Positions 41,823 through 50,599 of a stretch of DNA of 64,000 bases are shown one piece after another (positions within the stretch are counted from its first letter, which is position 1; each line of letters begins with the position of its first letter). A program made the translations under genes and the position numbers. The notes beneath the pieces are model-generated. The model searched no databases and was not told the origin of the DNA. It saw only the letters and a program-made list of their open reading frames with translations. Source of the stretch: Variovorax sp. OK212 (GTDB lineage: Bacteria; Pseudomonadota; Gammaproteobacteria; Burkholderiales; Burkholderiaceae_C); NCBI RefSeq assembly GCF_900112425.1, contig NZ_FOLP01000007.1, positions 186,001 through 250,000 on the forward strand. Direction: 5' to 3'.

Positions 41823-43933
41823 TGGGCGCGCTCGAAGACAAGGTGCGCGACGCTTTCGCGCAAGACGGTGTGCTGTCGCGCGCCGCCGAACAATTCCGTG
41901 AACGCTCGGGCCAGACCGAAATGGCCATCGCCGTGGCCCGCACCATCGACCAGGGCGGTGTGCTCGTGGTCGAGGCGGGCACCGGGGTGGGCAAGACCTT
42001 CTCGTACCTCGTGCCGGCCCTGCTGAGCGGCGAACGCGTGCTGCTGTCGACCGCCACCAAGACCTTGCAGGACCAGCTGTTCGGCCGTGACCTGCCGCGG
42101 CTGGTGGAGGCCTTCGGCCTGCCGGTGCGCACGGCCCTCCTCAAGGGGCGCGGCAGCTACCTGTGCCTGCACCGGCTCGACATGGCGCGCCACGACGCCT
42201 CGCTGCCCGAGCGCGGCAGCCTGCGCACGCTGGCCAAGATCGAGCAGTGGTCGAAGGCCACGCGCACCGGCGACCTGGCCGAGCTGCCGGGGCTGGACGA
42301 ACGCTCGCCGCTGATTCCGCTGATCACCTCCACGCGCGAGAACTGCCTGGGCGCGCAGTGCCCGCAATTCAAGTCGTGCCACGTCAACCTGGCGCGGCGA
42401 GAAGCGCTGGCGGCCGACATCGTCGTCATCAACCACCACCTGTTCTTTGCCGACCTCGCGGTGCGCGAGACCGGCATGGCGGAACTGCTGCCGACCGTGA
42501 GCGTGGTCGTCTTCGACGAAGCGCACCAGCTCAACGAGACCGGCGTGCAGTTCCTGGGCGCGCAACTCGGCAGCGGCCAGGCGCTCGATTTCGCGCGCGA
42601 CATGCTCGGCGCGGGCCTGCAGCACGCGCGCGGGCTGGTCGACTGGCAGCAACTGGTGGGCGGCGTCGAACGCGCCGCGCGCGAGCTGCGCCTGGTGGTC
42701 GGCAAGCAATGGCCCGGGGCCAAGCTGCGCTGGCTCGGCGCATCGCCGGAAGGTGTCGATGCCGACGCCTGGCAGCGCGCGCTCGACGACCTGCAGCATT
42801 CGTTCGAGCTGGCGGCCGAAGGGATTGCCACCGTCAGCGAGATCTCGCCCGACTTCGTGCGCCTGCACGAGCGGGCGCGGCAGCTCGCAAAACGCGCCGC
42901 GCGTTTCGCCTTGCCCTGCGAGGTCGATTCGGTGCGCTGGGTCGACGTGGGTTCGCAGCTGCGGCTGATCGAATCGCCGCTGGACATTGCCGATGCCATG
43001 CGCAAGCGCGTGCTCAAGATCGTCGAGGCTGGGGCCGATGACGGCGATGGCATGGACGACGACCTTGACGCCTATGGCGAGCGGCAGGAACAGGGCCTGG
43101 ACCAGGGCCAGGGCCGTTCAGCAGGCCAGGAAGTGCCATCGCACGAAAACGGCGGGCGCGCCTGGGTCTTCACCTCCGCCACGCTGGGCGACGAGCCCAC
43201 GCTGCGCTGGTTCACCGAGCCCTGCGGCCTGCACGACGCGGAAGTGCTGCGCGTGCAGAGTCCGTTCGACTACGCCTCGCAGGCCGCGCTCTATGTGCCG
43301 CGCGCTTTTCCGAAGCCCAACGATCCCTCGCACAGTCAAAAGGTCGCCCAACTGGCGGCACGCGGCGCCACCGAGCTTGGCGGACGCACGCTGGTGCTGA
43401 CCACCACGCTGCGCGCGTTGCGCACCATCGGCGACACCATGAAGCAGCACTTCGAGCTGCTCGATGCCGCATCGAGGCCCGAGGTGCTGGTGCAGGGCGA
43501 GCTGCCCAAGCGCGTGCTGATGGACCGCTTCCGCGAGGGTGCGAGCGCCGGGCGCGCGGGCTGCGTGCTCGTGGCGTCGGCATCGTTCTGGGAGGGGTTC
43601 GACGCGCCGGGCGACGCGCTGCAGCTGGTGGTGATCGACAAGCTGCCGTTCCCGCCGCCGAACGATCCGCTGGTCGAGGCACGCTCGCAGCGGCTCGAAT
43701 CGCAAGGCAGGAGTTCGTTTGCCGACTACTCGCTGCCGGAGGCGGCGGTTGCGCTCAAGCAGGGGGCGGGGCGTTTGATTCGCCGGGAAACCGACAGCGG
43801 CGTACTCGCCATCTGCGACACGCGCCTGGTCGCCATGGGCTATGGCCGCCGGTTGCTGGCGGCGCTGCCGCCGATGCGGCGGCTCGAGAGCGAAGCGGAC
43901 TTCGACGCCGCGCTGGACGCGCTCAGGAACTGA
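41822..43933 (+). CDS. ATP-dependent DNA helicase, DinG/YoaA family
   Basis: The 703-residue protein is an XPD-like superfamily 2 helicase (5'-3'). Walker A EAGTGVGKT is at 51-59 and the DEAH box at 232-235. Four cysteines, Cys115, Cys175, Cys180 and Cys186, form the iron-sulfur cluster site. C-terminal helicase motifs include VLVASASFWEGFDAPG and LKQGAGRLIRRETDSG. It may be YoaA rather than DinG; both act in DNA repair and at R-loops. A strong hairpin follows the stop. Confidence 0.93.
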   Translation: MGALEDKVRDAFAQDGVLSRAAEQFRERSGQTEMAIAVARTIDQGGVLVVEAGTGVGKTFSYLVPALLSGERVLLSTATKTLQDQLFGRDLPRLVEAFGLPVRTALLKGRGSYLCLHRLDMARHDASLPERGSLRTLAKIEQWSKATRTGDLAELPGLDERSPLIPLITSTRENCLGAQCPQFKSCHVNLARREALAADIVVINHHLFFADLAVRETGMAELLPTVSVVVFDEAHQLNETGVQFLGAQLGSGQALDFARDMLGAGLQHARGLVDWQQLVGGVERAARELRLVVGKQWPGAKLRWLGASPEGVDADAWQRALDDLQHSFELAAEGIATVSEISPDFVRLHERARQLAKRAARFALPCEVDSVRWVDVGSQLRLIESPLDIADAMRKRVLKIVEAGADDGDGMDDDLDAYGERQEQGLDQGQGRSAGQEVPSHENGGRAWVFTSATLGDEPTLRWFTEPCGLHDAEVLRVQSPFDYASQAALYVPRAFPKPNDPSHSQKVAQLAARGATELGGRTLVLTTTLRALRTIGDTMKQHFELLDAASRPEVLVQGELPKRVLMDRFREGASAGRAGCVLVASASFWEGFDAPGDALQLVVIDKLPFPPPNDPLVEARSQRLESQGRSSFADYSLPEAAVALKQGAGRLIRRETDSGVLAICDTRLVAMGYGRRLLAALPPMRRLESEADFDAALDALRN

Positions 43934-43956
43934 GCGGCGCGCGCCGAGCGCGCCGC
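43934..43956. terminator. GC-rich hairpin after the helicase gene
   Basis: GCGGCGCGC (43934-43942) pairs with GCGCGCCGC (43948-43956), a 9-bp stem with a 5-base loop, starting right after the TGA. It separates the convergent helicase and bamD genes. There is no T-tract, so termination is inferred from position. Confidence 0.5.
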
Positions 43957-43969
43957 GCGGGTTCTGGAC

Positions 43970-44776
43970 TTACCAGAGCTTCCACCAAGGGTCGTCCTTG
44001 CCCTTGAAGCCGTTGGCGAGGTAGGTGCTCTGCGGGTAGTTCGTGGTCAGCACGCGTTGCGTGTCGTCGCGCAGGTCCTTCATGCCGAGCGCGTCGTACG
44101 ACTTGACCATGATGAACAGCGCTTCTTCGAGTGCGGGCACTTCGCGGTAGTCGGACAGTGCGACCTGCGCGCGGTTGATGGCGGCCAGGTAGGCGCCGCG
44201 CGAGTAGTAGTAGCGAGCCACGTGAACTTCGTACTGCGCGAGCGAGTTCACGATGTAGTTCATGCGCTGGCGCGCGTCGGGGGCGTAGCGCGAATCGGGG
44301 AAGCGCGTCACGAGTTCCTTGAAGGACTCGAACGATTCCTTGGCGGCCTTCTGGTCGCGCTCGGACAGGTCCTGGCGCGTCATGAAGGCGAACATGCCGA
44401 GGTCGTCGTTGAAGTTGATCACGCCCTTCAGGTAGAGCGCATAGTCGAGCGCGGGGCTTGCCGGGTGCAACTTCAGGAAGCGGTCGATGGTGGAAATGGC
44501 GCTGGCCTTTTCACCCGACTTGTACTGGGCATAGGCCTTTTCGAGCTGGGCCTGCTGGGCGAGCGGCGTGCCGGCGGCACGGCCTTCGAGCTTCTCGTAG
44601 AGCGGCACGGCCTTGTCGTAGGCGCCCGAGCCGGCTTCGTCCTTGGCTTCCGCGTAGATGCGGTTGGGGCTCCAGTTCGCGGTCTTGTCGACGGAGGTCG
44701 ACGAGCAGCCAGCTGCTAGCAGAGCCGCCGCGCTGAGCGCGATCCAGGTGGGGACCGATAATTTGGCGCGAAACAT
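43970..44776 (-). CDS. bamD: Outer membrane assembly lipoprotein BamD
   Basis: BamD is the essential lipoprotein of the BAM complex that inserts beta-barrel proteins. From ATG 44776 it has 268 residues and a lipoprotein signal (lipobox LLAAGC). TPR-like repeats follow: NRIYAEAKDEAGSGAYDKAV, QLEKAYAQYKSGEKASAISTIDRFLKLHP, ALDYALYLKGVINF, and FPDSRYAPDARQRMNYIVN. A start at 44809 would add 11 residues before the signal and is less likely. A promoter with a perfect TATAAT lies upstream, within the divergent rluD. Confidence 0.95.
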   Translation of the reverse strand: MFRAKLSVPTWIALSAAALLAAGCSSTSVDKTANWSPNRIYAEAKDEAGSGAYDKAVPLYEKLEGRAAGTPLAQQAQLEKAYAQYKSGEKASAISTIDRFLKLHPASPALDYALYLKGVINFNDDLGMFAFMTRQDLSERDQKAAKESFESFKELVTRFPDSRYAPDARQRMNYIVNSLAQYEVHVARYYYSRGAYLAAINRAQVALSDYREVPALEEALFIMVKSYDALGMKDLRDDTQRVLTTNYPQSTYLANGFKGKDDPWWKLW

Positions 44777-44790
44777 CACATACGGCTTTC

Positions 44791-45834
44791 GTGAAACAGT
44801 TACCCTCAATTATATCGACCGGCCCTTCGGGCCCGATCCCCGAAGGCCCCGAGTCCGCCGAGGCGGCCGAACTCGAGGAGGGCGCCGACCCCATCGAGCC
44901 CAGCGAACTGCGCCCCTTCACCATTGACGCGGCGCAGCATGGCCAGCGGCTGGACCGCGCGCTCGCCGCGCTGGTGCCCGAATTTTCCCGCAGCTACCTG
45001 CAGCAGCTGATCGAGGCCGGAGCGGTCGAGCTCCAGGGCCGCACGCTCAAGAAGGTCTCCGCCGCGGTGAAAGCTGGGCAGGCCGGCCGCATCGAATTGC
45101 GCCCCACGCCCCAGAGCCAGGCCTTCCGGCCCGAGGCGATGGACATCGTCACCGTGCATGAGGACGAGCACCTGCGCATCATCGACAAGCCCGCGGGGCT
45201 GGTCGTGCATCCCGCGCCGGGGCACTGGAGCGGCACGTTGCTCAACGGCCTGCTGGCGCTGGACCCGAAGGCCGTGCTGCTGCCGCGCGCCGGCATCGTG
45301 CACCGGCTCGACCGCGACACCAGCGGGCTGATGGTGGTGGCGCGCACCCGGGCGGCCATGGATGCGATGGTGGCGCTCATCGCCGCGCGCGAGGTCAAGC
45401 GGCAGTACCTGGCGATCGGCCACAAGCCCTGGGAGGGCGCCGCCGCACGGCAGGTCGACGCGCCCATCGGCCGCGATCCGCGCAACCGGCTGCGCATGGC
45501 CGTGGTCGATCTGGAGCGCCATGCGGGCAAGACGGCACGCACCCTGATCGAGCGGCTCGACAGCCATTCCGAGGGCTGCGCCGTGCGCTGCACGCTCGAA
45601 ACGGGCCGCACCCACCAGATCCGCGTGCACATGGCGTCGATCGGCCATCCGCTGGTTGGCGACGCGCTGTATGGCGGCGCCCCGGCCGTCGGCCTGTCAC
45701 GCCAGGCGCTGCATGCCTTCAGGCTGGCTTTCGTGCACCCCGTCACGCAAGCGCCGACGGAGTTCCGCTCGGCGCCGCCGGCCGACCTGGCCCAGGCTTT
45801 GCAGACCTGGGGGCTGGATTACAATCGCGCCTGA
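44791..45834 (+). CDS. rluD: 23S rRNA pseudouridine synthase RluD
   Basis: RluD makes pseudouridines in helix 69 of 23S rRNA. The 347-residue protein has an N-terminal S4 domain (GQRLDRALAALVPEFSRSYLQQLIEAGAV) and the catalytic domain with Asp174 in HRLDRDTSGL, preceded by IIDKPAGLVVHPAPGH. The GTG at 44791 is the best start; the first about 40 residues are acidic and not conserved, so a later start is possible. The gene is divergent from bamD with only 14 bp between starts. Confidence 0.94.
   Translation: MKQLPSIISTGPSGPIPEGPESAEAAELEEGADPIEPSELRPFTIDAAQHGQRLDRALAALVPEFSRSYLQQLIEAGAVELQGRTLKKVSAAVKAGQAGRIELRPTPQSQAFRPEAMDIVTVHEDEHLRIIDKPAGLVVHPAPGHWSGTLLNGLLALDPKAVLLPRAGIVHRLDRDTSGLMVVARTRAAMDAMVALIAAREVKRQYLAIGHKPWEGAAARQVDAPIGRDPRNRLRMAVVDLERHAGKTARTLIERLDSHSEGCAVRCTLETGRTHQIRVHMASIGHPLVGDALYGGAPAVGLSRQALHAFRLAFVHPVTQAPTEFRSAPPADLAQALQTWGLDYNRA
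44809..44814 (-). promoter_or_regulatory. Perfect -10 box of bamD, inside rluD
   Basis: On the minus strand TATAAT (44814-44809) lies about 33 bp before the bamD ATG; transcription would start near 44802. The -35 position (44837-44832, ATCGGG) is poor, so an activator or another promoter type may help. The box falls within the first codons of rluD. Confidence 0.45.
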
Positions 45835-45926
45835 CGGCCCGAGAGCCGCGCTGGTCACCCAAGACCGGCCTTGCGTTGCATTTGCCGCGTGCCTGCAACG
45901 CCTACTCCTTTCATCCTTCTGAACAA

Positions 45927-45946
45927 GCGCCCCCGAGGCGCCTTTT
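45927..45946 (+). terminator. Weak terminator-like hairpin between rluD and scpB
   Basis: GCGCC (45927-45931) pairs with GGCGC (45937-45941), followed by C and four T. The stem is only five pairs, so this may be a weak terminator after rluD or nothing. The scpB start is 18 bases downstream. Confidence 0.3.
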
Positions 45947-45963
45947 CCCGGATAACGCGAACC

Positions 45964-46959
45964 ATGAATACGGCGGATGCCAAGCGCATTCTCGAAACCG
46001 CCTTGATCTGTTCGAGCCAGCCGCTGCCGGTGCGCGACATGCGCGTGCTGTTCGACGACGAACTGGGTGTGGACACCATCAAGGTGCTGTTGCTTGAATT
46101 GCAGGAAGACTGGGCGCAGCGCGGCCTGGAGCTTGTGAGCGTCGGCAGCGGCTGGCGCTTTCAGAGCCGGCCCGAGATGCGCGACCACCTCGATCGCCTG
46201 CACCCCGAGAAGCCGCCGCGCTACACGCGCGCCGCGCTCGAGACGCTGGCCATCATTGCGTACCGCCAGCCGGCGACGCGCGGCGACATGGAAGACATCC
46301 GCGGCGTCACGATCAACTCGATGATCCTGAAGCAGCTCGAGGACCGCGGCTGGGTCGAGGTCATCGGGCACCGCGAAACGGTGGGCCGGCCGGCGCTGTT
46401 CGCGACCACGCGCCAGTTCCTGGACGACCTGGGCCTGGCCTCGCTCGACCAGTTGCCGCTGATCGAGACGCCCGCGCAGCAGGCGGCCCTGGTCGATGCG
46501 CTGGAGCGGGCCTCGGGCGAGCAGCAGGGGCTGCCGATGGACGCCGCACCGCAAGCCGATGCGGTCTCCATCGAAGGCGATGCGGACGCCACGGGGCAGG
46601 ACGCTTCGGACCCGGGCGCGCTGCTGGGTGAAGAGGCCGCCGTCGCCGAGGTCCTGCCGGAACCCGCCCAGGCCGCTGAAGCAGCGGAAGTGGCTGAAGC
46701 AGCGGAAGTGGCTGAACCGGCCGAAGCAGCTGAAGCGGCCGAGGCCGTCGAAGCCGCGCAAGCGCAATTTGCCGAGGATGCCGCCGCCGAAGACGACGTG
46801 CCGCAAGCCTCGCCCACCGTTGACATTGAAGGCGCCGCCGAACCCGCCGCCGAGCCGGAACCCGATTCCGCGCAGGCCCCGGCCCCGGCGCCAGAACCCG
46901 ATGCCCCGTCCCCGGACGAGGCCGACCCTCACGCTCCTTCCTCCGGAAAAACCTCATGA
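45964..46959 (+). CDS. scpB: Segregation and condensation protein B
   Basis: ScpB is the winged-helix (kite) subunit of the SMC-ScpAB condensin. The first about 175 residues hold the two winged helices: AKRILETALICSSQPLPVRDMRVLF, RYTRAALETLAIIAYRQPATRGDMEDIRGV and DRGWVEVIGHRETVGRPALFATT. After about residue 185 a long tail rich in Ala, Glu and Pro follows, making 331 residues in all; usual ScpB has about 190. ATG 45964 is chosen. The stop overlaps rluB (ATGA), a conserved neighbour. Confidence 0.94.
   Translation: MNTADAKRILETALICSSQPLPVRDMRVLFDDELGVDTIKVLLLELQEDWAQRGLELVSVGSGWRFQSRPEMRDHLDRLHPEKPPRYTRAALETLAIIAYRQPATRGDMEDIRGVTINSMILKQLEDRGWVEVIGHRETVGRPALFATTRQFLDDLGLASLDQLPLIETPAQQAALVDALERASGEQQGLPMDAAPQADAVSIEGDADATGQDASDPGALLGEEAAVAEVLPEPAQAAEAAEVAEAAEVAEPAEAAEAAEAVEAAQAQFAEDAAAEDDVPQASPTVDIEGAAEPAAEPEPDSAQAPAPAPEPDAPSPDEADPHAPSSGKTS
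46675..46710 (+). repeat. Perfect 18-bp tandem duplication in the scpB tail
   Basis: GCTGAAGCAGCGGAAGTG occurs twice in tandem (46675-46692 and 46693-46710), in frame, encoding AEAAEV twice. Degenerate copies continue on both sides. This suggests recent slippage growth of the Ala-Glu tail. Confidence 0.9.
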
Positions 46960-48848
46960 GCACAACCGACACCGAAGACGCGGCAATGCTGCCTGCCGAG
47001 CCCGAAGTCAAAAAGAAGAAAAGGGCGACCACGCCCAAGAAGGCTGCGGGTGCTGCTACTGAATCGGTAGCGCCGGAGGCCGCGGAGCCAGCGCCGGAAG
47101 TCGTTGCGCCCGTCGAGGCCGAAGCGCCGAAGAAGCCGCGTGCGCCACGCAAGAAGAAGGTGGTGGTCGATGAGGCCGCTGCAACTGCCGAAGCGCCCGA
47201 AGCACCAGCGGTGGCGGATGCCCCTGAAGCTGCAGAACCCGTGGTGGCCGCGGCCGCTGCTGTCGAGGTGCAAGCGCCCGTCGCCGAGGCTCCCGCGCAA
47301 GAGCCGGCACCCGCGCCGGTGGCTCCGCAAGCCCGCCAGGAGCCGCGCGCCGAGCAAGCCGGTCGCGACGACGAGGACGACGAAGAGGACGAAGAAGACG
47401 AAGAAGAGCCCGACGAGGAAGAGGACGACCTCGACCGTGCCCGCCGCGCCGCCGAGCGCGAGCAGCGCAATGCGCTGCCGCCCGAGCCGATCCGCTTCGC
47501 CGACGTCATCTCCGGCCAGTTCGACGCCGACGAGGAAAGCCCCGAGGTCCCGCCGCTCAAGCGCGTGCTGCTGCCCGAGGCCGATTCGCCCAAGCTGCAC
47601 AAGGTGCTGGCGCAGGCCGGCCTCGGCTCGCGGCTCGAAATGGAGCAGCTGATCCTCCAGGGCCGCATCTCCGTCAACAACGAGCCGGCCCACATCGGCC
47701 AGCGCATCCAGTTCGGCGATCAGGTCAAGATCAACGGCAAGCCGATCCGCTTCCGTATCGCGCCCCCGCCGCCGCGCGTCATCGCGTACCACAAGCCGGT
47801 GGGCGAAGTCGTCACGCACGACGACCCGCAGAACCGGCCGACGGTGTTCCGCAAGCTGCCGCGCCTGCAACAGGGCAAGTGGCAGTCGGTCGGTCGCCTC
47901 GACCTGAACACCGAAGGCCTGCTGCTGTTCAGCAGCTCGGGCGACCTGGCCAACCAGCTCATGCACCCGCGCTTCGGCCTGGAGCGTGAGTACGCGGTGC
48001 GCGTGCTGGGCGCGCTCACCAGCGAGGAAAAGCAGAAGCTGCTCGACGGCGTGCGCCTGGACGACGGCATGGCGCAGTTCGGCGCCATCGAAGACGGTGG
48101 CGGCGAAGGCTCCAACTGCTGGTACCGCGTGACCATTTCCGAAGGCCGCAACCGCGAGGTGCGCCGCCTGTTCGAGTCGGTGGGCCATGCGGTCAGCCGG
48201 CTGATCCGCATCCGCTACGGCGCGATGGTGCTGCCGCGCGGCCTGAAGCGCGGCGCCTGGATGGAGCTCGACGAGCGCGACATCCGCGCGCTGTTCCAGG
48301 CGTCGGGCGGTGCCGCGGCGCGTCCAGCCCCGCAGCAGCGCGGTCCAGGACAGGACGGTGGTGGCAGCAACGGCCGCAACGGACGCAACAAGAAGCGCCG
48401 CGGCAACCGCAACGCCGGCGGCGGCCAGGCGCCGCGCGAGATGCGCGACGACGGCGGGCGCGAGGCGCCGATCCCGAATCCGCTGGGCGACGGTCGTCCG
48501 CCGCGCGGCGATCGGGGCGGGCGCGCCAATCGCGGTGGCGGCAACGGCGGTCCGCCGCAAGGGCAGGGCCGCCGCGGCAACGCCGGCAACAGCGGTGGTG
48601 GTGGTGGCGGTGGTGGCGGCAATCGCCAAGGGCAGGGCGGTGGCAATCGCCAGGGCGAAGACCGCCAGCCCACCGGCGCCAACCAGCCCGATCCGATGAA
48701 GACCTCGCTGGGCTACATCGGCGCCGACAGCTTTTCGCGTCAGCGCAAGGAACAGCGCGGAGGCCCGGGTGGGCGCCGCGGTGGCGGCGGTGGGGGCGGC
48801 TACGGTGGTCCGGCCGGGCAGGGTGGCGGACGGCGCCGCGGGCGCTGA
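46956..48848 (+). CDS. rluB: 23S rRNA pseudouridine synthase RluB with long acidic N-terminus and RGG-like C-terminus
   Basis: RluB makes a pseudouridine in 23S rRNA. The core, about residues 208-450, has an S4 domain (KLHKVLAQAGLGSRLEMEQLILQGRISVN) and the RsuA-type catalytic motif GRLDLNTEGLLLF (about residue 315) with GRNREVRRLFESVGH. The N-terminal about 200 residues are Ala/Pro/Lys-rich and then strongly acidic. The C-terminal about 170 residues are rich in Gly, Arg, Asn and Gln, like RNA-binding RGG tails. At 630 residues it is about twice the usual length. Confidence 0.92.
   Translation: MSTTDTEDAAMLPAEPEVKKKKRATTPKKAAGAATESVAPEAAEPAPEVVAPVEAEAPKKPRAPRKKKVVVDEAAATAEAPEAPAVADAPEAAEPVVAAAAAVEVQAPVAEAPAQEPAPAPVAPQARQEPRAEQAGRDDEDDEEDEEDEEEPDEEEDDLDRARRAAEREQRNALPPEPIRFADVISGQFDADEESPEVPPLKRVLLPEADSPKLHKVLAQAGLGSRLEMEQLILQGRISVNNEPAHIGQRIQFGDQVKINGKPIRFRIAPPPPRVIAYHKPVGEVVTHDDPQNRPTVFRKLPRLQQGKWQSVGRLDLNTEGLLLFSSSGDLANQLMHPRFGLEREYAVRVLGALTSEEKQKLLDGVRLDDGMAQFGAIEDGGGEGSNCWYRVTISEGRNREVRRLFESVGHAVSRLIRIRYGAMVLPRGLKRGAWMELDERDIRALFQASGGAAARPAPQQRGPGQDGGGSNGRNGRNKKRRGNRNAGGGQAPREMRDDGGREAPIPNPLGDGRPPRGDRGGRANRGGGNGGPPQGQGRRGNAGNSGGGGGGGGGNRQGQGGGNRQGEDRQPTGANQPDPMKTSLGYIGADSFSRQRKEQRGGPGGRRGGGGGGGYGGPAGQGGGRRRGR
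47055..47071 (+). repeat. 17-bp dyad element, copy 4
   Basis: GCTACTGAATCGGTAGC lies in the N-terminal extension of rluB and is read GCT ACT GAA TCG GTA GC. Arms, spacing and phase match the other copies. Confidence 0.6.
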
Positions 48849-48938
48849 AAGCCTGCCGCCACAGCGCGGCCTTTCGCGGGGTTTTCACCAATCCGCAAGG
48901 CCGCGCCGGTTAAAATCAGAGGCTTTGTCGACATGCGA

Positions 48939-48956
48939 CGCAACAAGAGTGTTGCG
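48939..48956 (+). other. Hairpin in the ndk leader
   Basis: CGCAAC (48939-48944) pairs with GTTGCG (48951-48956) around AAGAGT, 43 bases before the ndk start. The rluB-ndk gap (48849-48999) also has a -10-like TAAAAT near 48911, but no good -35 was found. The hairpin is either a leader structure or an operator. Confidence 0.35.
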
Positions 48957-48999
48957 GTTGTGACAAAACACTTCAAAATCAAGCTCCAGGAAGCACTCA

Positions 49000-49425
49000 A
49001 TGGCTATCGAACGTACCCTCTCCATCATCAAGCCCGACGCAGTTGCCAAGAATGTGATCGGCAAGATCGTTTCCCGTTTTGAAGCCGCCGGCCTCAAGGT
49101 CGTGGCCGCCAAGCTGGTGCACCTGTCGCGCAACGAAGCCGAACAGTTCTACGCCGTGCACAAGGAACGTCCCTTCTTCAAGGACCTGGTCGAGTTCATG
49201 ATCTCGGGCCCGGTGTTCGTGCAGGCGCTCGAAGGCGACAACGCCATCGCCAAGAACCGTGACCTGATGGGCGCGACCGATCCCAAGAAGGCAGCCGCCG
49301 GCACCATCCGCGCCGACTTCGCCGACAGCATCGACGCCAACGCCGTTCACGGTTCGGACGCTCCCGAAACCGCAGCGAACGAAATCGCTTTCTTCTTCGC
49401 CGGCCTCAACGTCTACGCACGCTGA
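49000..49425 (+). CDS. ndk: Nucleoside diphosphate kinase
   Basis: Ndk keeps nucleoside triphosphate pools in balance by phosphate transfer through a phosphohistidine. The 141-residue protein has RTLSIIKPDAV at the start, the active-site His117 in NAVHGSDAPETA, and full length. It opens the conserved cluster ndk-rlmN-pilF-rodZ-ispG-hisS. CCAGGAAG precedes the start. Confidence 0.98.
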   Translation: MAIERTLSIIKPDAVAKNVIGKIVSRFEAAGLKVVAAKLVHLSRNEAEQFYAVHKERPFFKDLVEFMISGPVFVQALEGDNAIAKNRDLMGATDPKKAAAGTIRADFADSIDANAVHGSDAPETAANEIAFFFAGLNVYAR

Positions 49426-49446
49426 AGCCGCATCTCGACCGATTCC

Positions 49447-50595
49447 ATGACCACGGCCAATCTGCTCGAATTCGATCTCGAGGGGTTGGCTGCGTTCTGC
49501 GAAAAACTCGGCGAGAAGAAATTCCGCGCCACGCAGCTGTTCCGCTGGATCCACCAGCGTGGCGCCAGCGACTTCACCCAGATGACCGATCTGGCGAAGT
49601 CGCTTCGCGAGAAGCTCGCGACCACCGCGCGCGTGGAGGCCTTGCCGGTCCTCACGCAGCACGAATCCAAGGACGGCACGATCAAGTGGCTGTTCGACGT
49701 CGGTGACGGCAATGCCGTCGAAGCCGTATTCATTCCCGAGGACGACCGCGGCACGTTGTGCGTGTCGTCCCAAGCCGGCTGTGCGGTCGGTTGCCGCTTC
49801 TGCTCCACGGGGCACCAGGGCTTCAGCCGCAACCTCAGCACGGGCGAAATCGTCGCCCAGCTGTGGTTTGCCGAACACTTCCTTCGCAAGCACCTCAAGC
49901 GCAGCGAGCGCGTCATCTCCAACGTGGTGATGATGGGCATGGGCGAGCCGCTGCAGAACTACTCGGCGCTCGTGCCCGCGCTGCGCACCATGCTCGACGA
50001 CAACGCCTACGGGCTGTCGCGCCGCCGCGTGACGGTGTCGACCTCTGGCGTGGTGCCCATGATCGACCGCCTGGGCACCGATTGCGCCGTCGCCATGGCC
50101 GTCTCGCTGCATGCGCCCAACGACGCGCTGCGCGACGACCTGGTGCCGCTCAATCGCAAGTACCCTATTGCCGAGCTGCTCGAGGCCTGCAAGCGCTACC
50201 TGGTGCATGCGCCGCGCGACTTCATCACCTTCGAGTACTGCATGCTCGACGGCGTCAACGACCAGCCCGAACACGCCCGCCAGCTCATCGAGCTGGTGCG
50301 CAAGCACGACGTGTCGTGCAAGTTCAACCTGATTCCGTTCAATCCGTTTCCGGCGTCGGGCCTGCTGCGCTCGCCGCAACCGCGCGTGCTGGCGTTCGCC
50401 AAGACGCTGAGCGAAGCCGGACTCGTGACCACCGTGCGCAAGACGCGCGGCGACGACATCGATGCCGCCTGCGGCCAGCTCGCCGGCGACGTCAAGGACC
50501 GCACCCGTGCGGCCGAACGCATGGCCCAGCGCCGCGCCACGGAGCGCCCCATCGTTTTGCATCCCGTTCGCAAGACCACCCCCCAGGAGCACTGA
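49447..50595 (+). CDS. rlmN: Dual-specificity 23S rRNA/tRNA adenine-C2 methyltransferase RlmN
   Basis: RlmN methylates C2 of A2503 in 23S rRNA and A37 in some tRNAs by a radical-SAM mechanism. The 382-residue protein has the cluster motif Cys112-x3-Cys116-x2-Cys119 (GCAVGCRFC), NVVMMGMGEPLQNY for SAM binding, and conserved C-terminal catalytic cysteine in VRKTRGDDIDAACGQL. It follows ndk after 21 bases. Confidence 0.98.
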   Translation: MTTANLLEFDLEGLAAFCEKLGEKKFRATQLFRWIHQRGASDFTQMTDLAKSLREKLATTARVEALPVLTQHESKDGTIKWLFDVGDGNAVEAVFIPEDDRGTLCVSSQAGCAVGCRFCSTGHQGFSRNLSTGEIVAQLWFAEHFLRKHLKRSERVISNVVMMGMGEPLQNYSALVPALRTMLDDNAYGLSRRRVTVSTSGVVPMIDRLGTDCAVAMAVSLHAPNDALRDDLVPLNRKYPIAELLEACKRYLVHAPRDFITFEYCMLDGVNDQPEHARQLIELVRKHDVSCKFNLIPFNPFPASGLLRSPQPRVLAFAKTLSEAGLVTTVRKTRGDDIDAACGQLAGDVKDRTRAAERMAQRRATERPIVLHPVRKTTPQEH

Positions 50596-50599
50596 AACA

